Shown: positions 13,427 through 13,800 of the stretch, one piece after another
Numbering within the stretch: the first letter of the stretch is position 1
Layout: every line of letters starts with the position of its first letter
Source of the DNA: Clostridiales bacterium
GTDB lineage: Bacteria; Bacillota; Clostridia; Oscillospirales; Oscillospiraceae
DNA length: 13,800 nt
NCBI GenBank assembly: GCA_009774055.1
Contig: VSNB01000067.1
Coordinates: 1-13,800 of the forward strand
Direction of reading: 5' to 3'
Made by a program: the position numbers and the translations under genes
Notes under the pieces: generated by a model
What the model was told of the DNA's origin: nothing
The model's input: only the letters and a program-made list of their open reading frames with translations
The model's database searches: none

Positions 13427-13472
13427 GAGAAAAACCGGGATTTCAAATCTATACGGCTGGGAGGATGGGAAT

Positions 13473-13742
13473 ATGATGCGCAGCAGACGAATTCGGTTTC
13501 TGAGCTTGACGCTGGGGCTGCTGCTCCTTGCGGGGTGCGGGGGCCTGCCGCTTTCGAGGCGGGAGGGGCCTGCCGCCGCCAGGCTGACCATATCCTTTCA
13601 TTCCGCGGCGCCGGAGGATGTCACCATTGAATGGGAACCGGCGGACATGGCGGTGGACAGCGCGGAGTTGAGCCTGTCCGGCGGAGAGGCGGAGGAGGCT
13701 TCTGCAATCATCGTCACCGTGCGGCTGCGGCCGGGGAAATAG
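13473..13742 (+). CDS. Short predicted lipoprotein of unknown function
   Basis: This 89-residue protein starts with ATG at 13473 (a second ATG follows at once), with GGGAGG 8-9 bases upstream. The N-terminus MMRSRRIRFLSLTLGLLLLAGC is a lipoprotein signal with the modified Cys at 22. The mature part of about 67 residues has a beta-rich look (ARLTISFHSAAPEDVTIEWE) and several acidic residues, with no recognised domain and no further Cys. The frame is open upstream to 13425, but that would start inside the promoter. It diverges from the XRE-type gene and ends a few bases before the G runs, so a longer original gene cut by a sequence error cannot be excluded. Confidence 0.65.
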   Translation: MMRSRRIRFLSLTLGLLLLAGCGGLPLSRREGPAAARLTISFHSAAPEDVTIEWEPADMAVDSAELSLSGGEAEEASAIIVTVRLRPGK

Positions 13743-13746
13743 GGCC

Positions 13747-13777
13747 GGGGGGGGGGGGGGGGCGGGGGGGGGGGGGG
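13747..13777. repeat. Two G homopolymer runs (G16 and G14) split by one C
   Basis: G16 (13747-13762), a single C and G14 (13764-13777) lead into CCCC. It begins four bases after the lipoprotein stop codon. It may be real, with slippage and G-quadruplex potential, or a base-calling or assembly artefact. The remaining bases to 13800 show no gene. Confidence 0.8.
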
Positions 13778-13800
13778 CCCCAAGGGAGGCGGGATTGTCA

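Noticed and set aside
1..13800. CRISPR arrays, tRNA genes, transposase genes, attachment sites
   Set aside because: I looked and found no direct-repeat/spacer array, no tRNA-like cloverleaf, no transposase or integrase frame, and no convincing att repeats around the lysis cassette.

Overview
The window looks like chromosomal DNA of a high-GC, anaerobic, Gram-positive bacterium of the Eubacteriales, most like the gut Oscillospiraceae (Flavonifractor/Lawsonibacter/Intestinimonas type). This is inferred from the GC-rich coding sequence, strong AGGAGG ribosome binding sites, lipobox-type lipoproteins, a BlaI/BlaR-type gene pair, DegV, and NrdG (the activase of the oxygen-sensitive class III ribonucleotide reductase). 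No rRNA or other marker settles the genus.

Layout. Positions 1-530 hold no credible gene but are packed with strong stem-loops. I read this as part of a large structured non-coding RNA that enters from the left edge and ends near a perfect 11-bp hairpin at 491-515; I could not assign its family. A cluster of unrelated short hairpins follows (528-656). A textbook promoter (668-696) then drives a BlaI/MecI-type repressor (739-1122) coupled to a BlaR1-type membrane metalloprotease (1119-3479), which appears to start at CTG. The outer domain of the protease is not a penicillin-binding sensor. Converging on it is a 768-residue lipoprotein (3516-5822, minus) that joins a propeller-like N-terminal half to an extracellular solute-binding half. 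Divergent from that lies a small secreted Cys/His-rich protein with three exact-length 36-residue repeats (5990-6481).

The proB-proA proline operon (8669-6631, minus) follows. Divergent from proB is a compact phage-type lysis cassette (8995-10210): XhlA-like coiled-coil membrane protein, small holin-like protein and CHAP-type endolysin, with no other phage gene in view. It ends in a strong terminator. Next comes an AT-richer stretch with three strong stem-loops (10260-10490), then an AraC-type regulator with its own promoter (10572-11420). On the minus strand are an XRE-type regulator, a DegV/FakB-type fatty-acid-binding protein and NrdG (13322-11519). The last gene is a short lipoprotein (13473-13742), divergent from the XRE gene across a promoter region with repeated AGTATA boxes. 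Two G homopolymer runs follow.

How the genes relate. The clear functional units are BlaI/BlaR-type signalling (protease relieves repressor), proline synthesis from glutamate (ProB then ProA, ATGA-coupled) and host lysis (membrane proteins plus endolysin). The parts most likely to be new biology are the RNA at the left edge, the unfamiliar sensor domain on the M56 protease, the 36-residue Cys/His repeat protein, the isolated lysis cassette with a structured leader, and the structured AT-rich element before the AraC gene.
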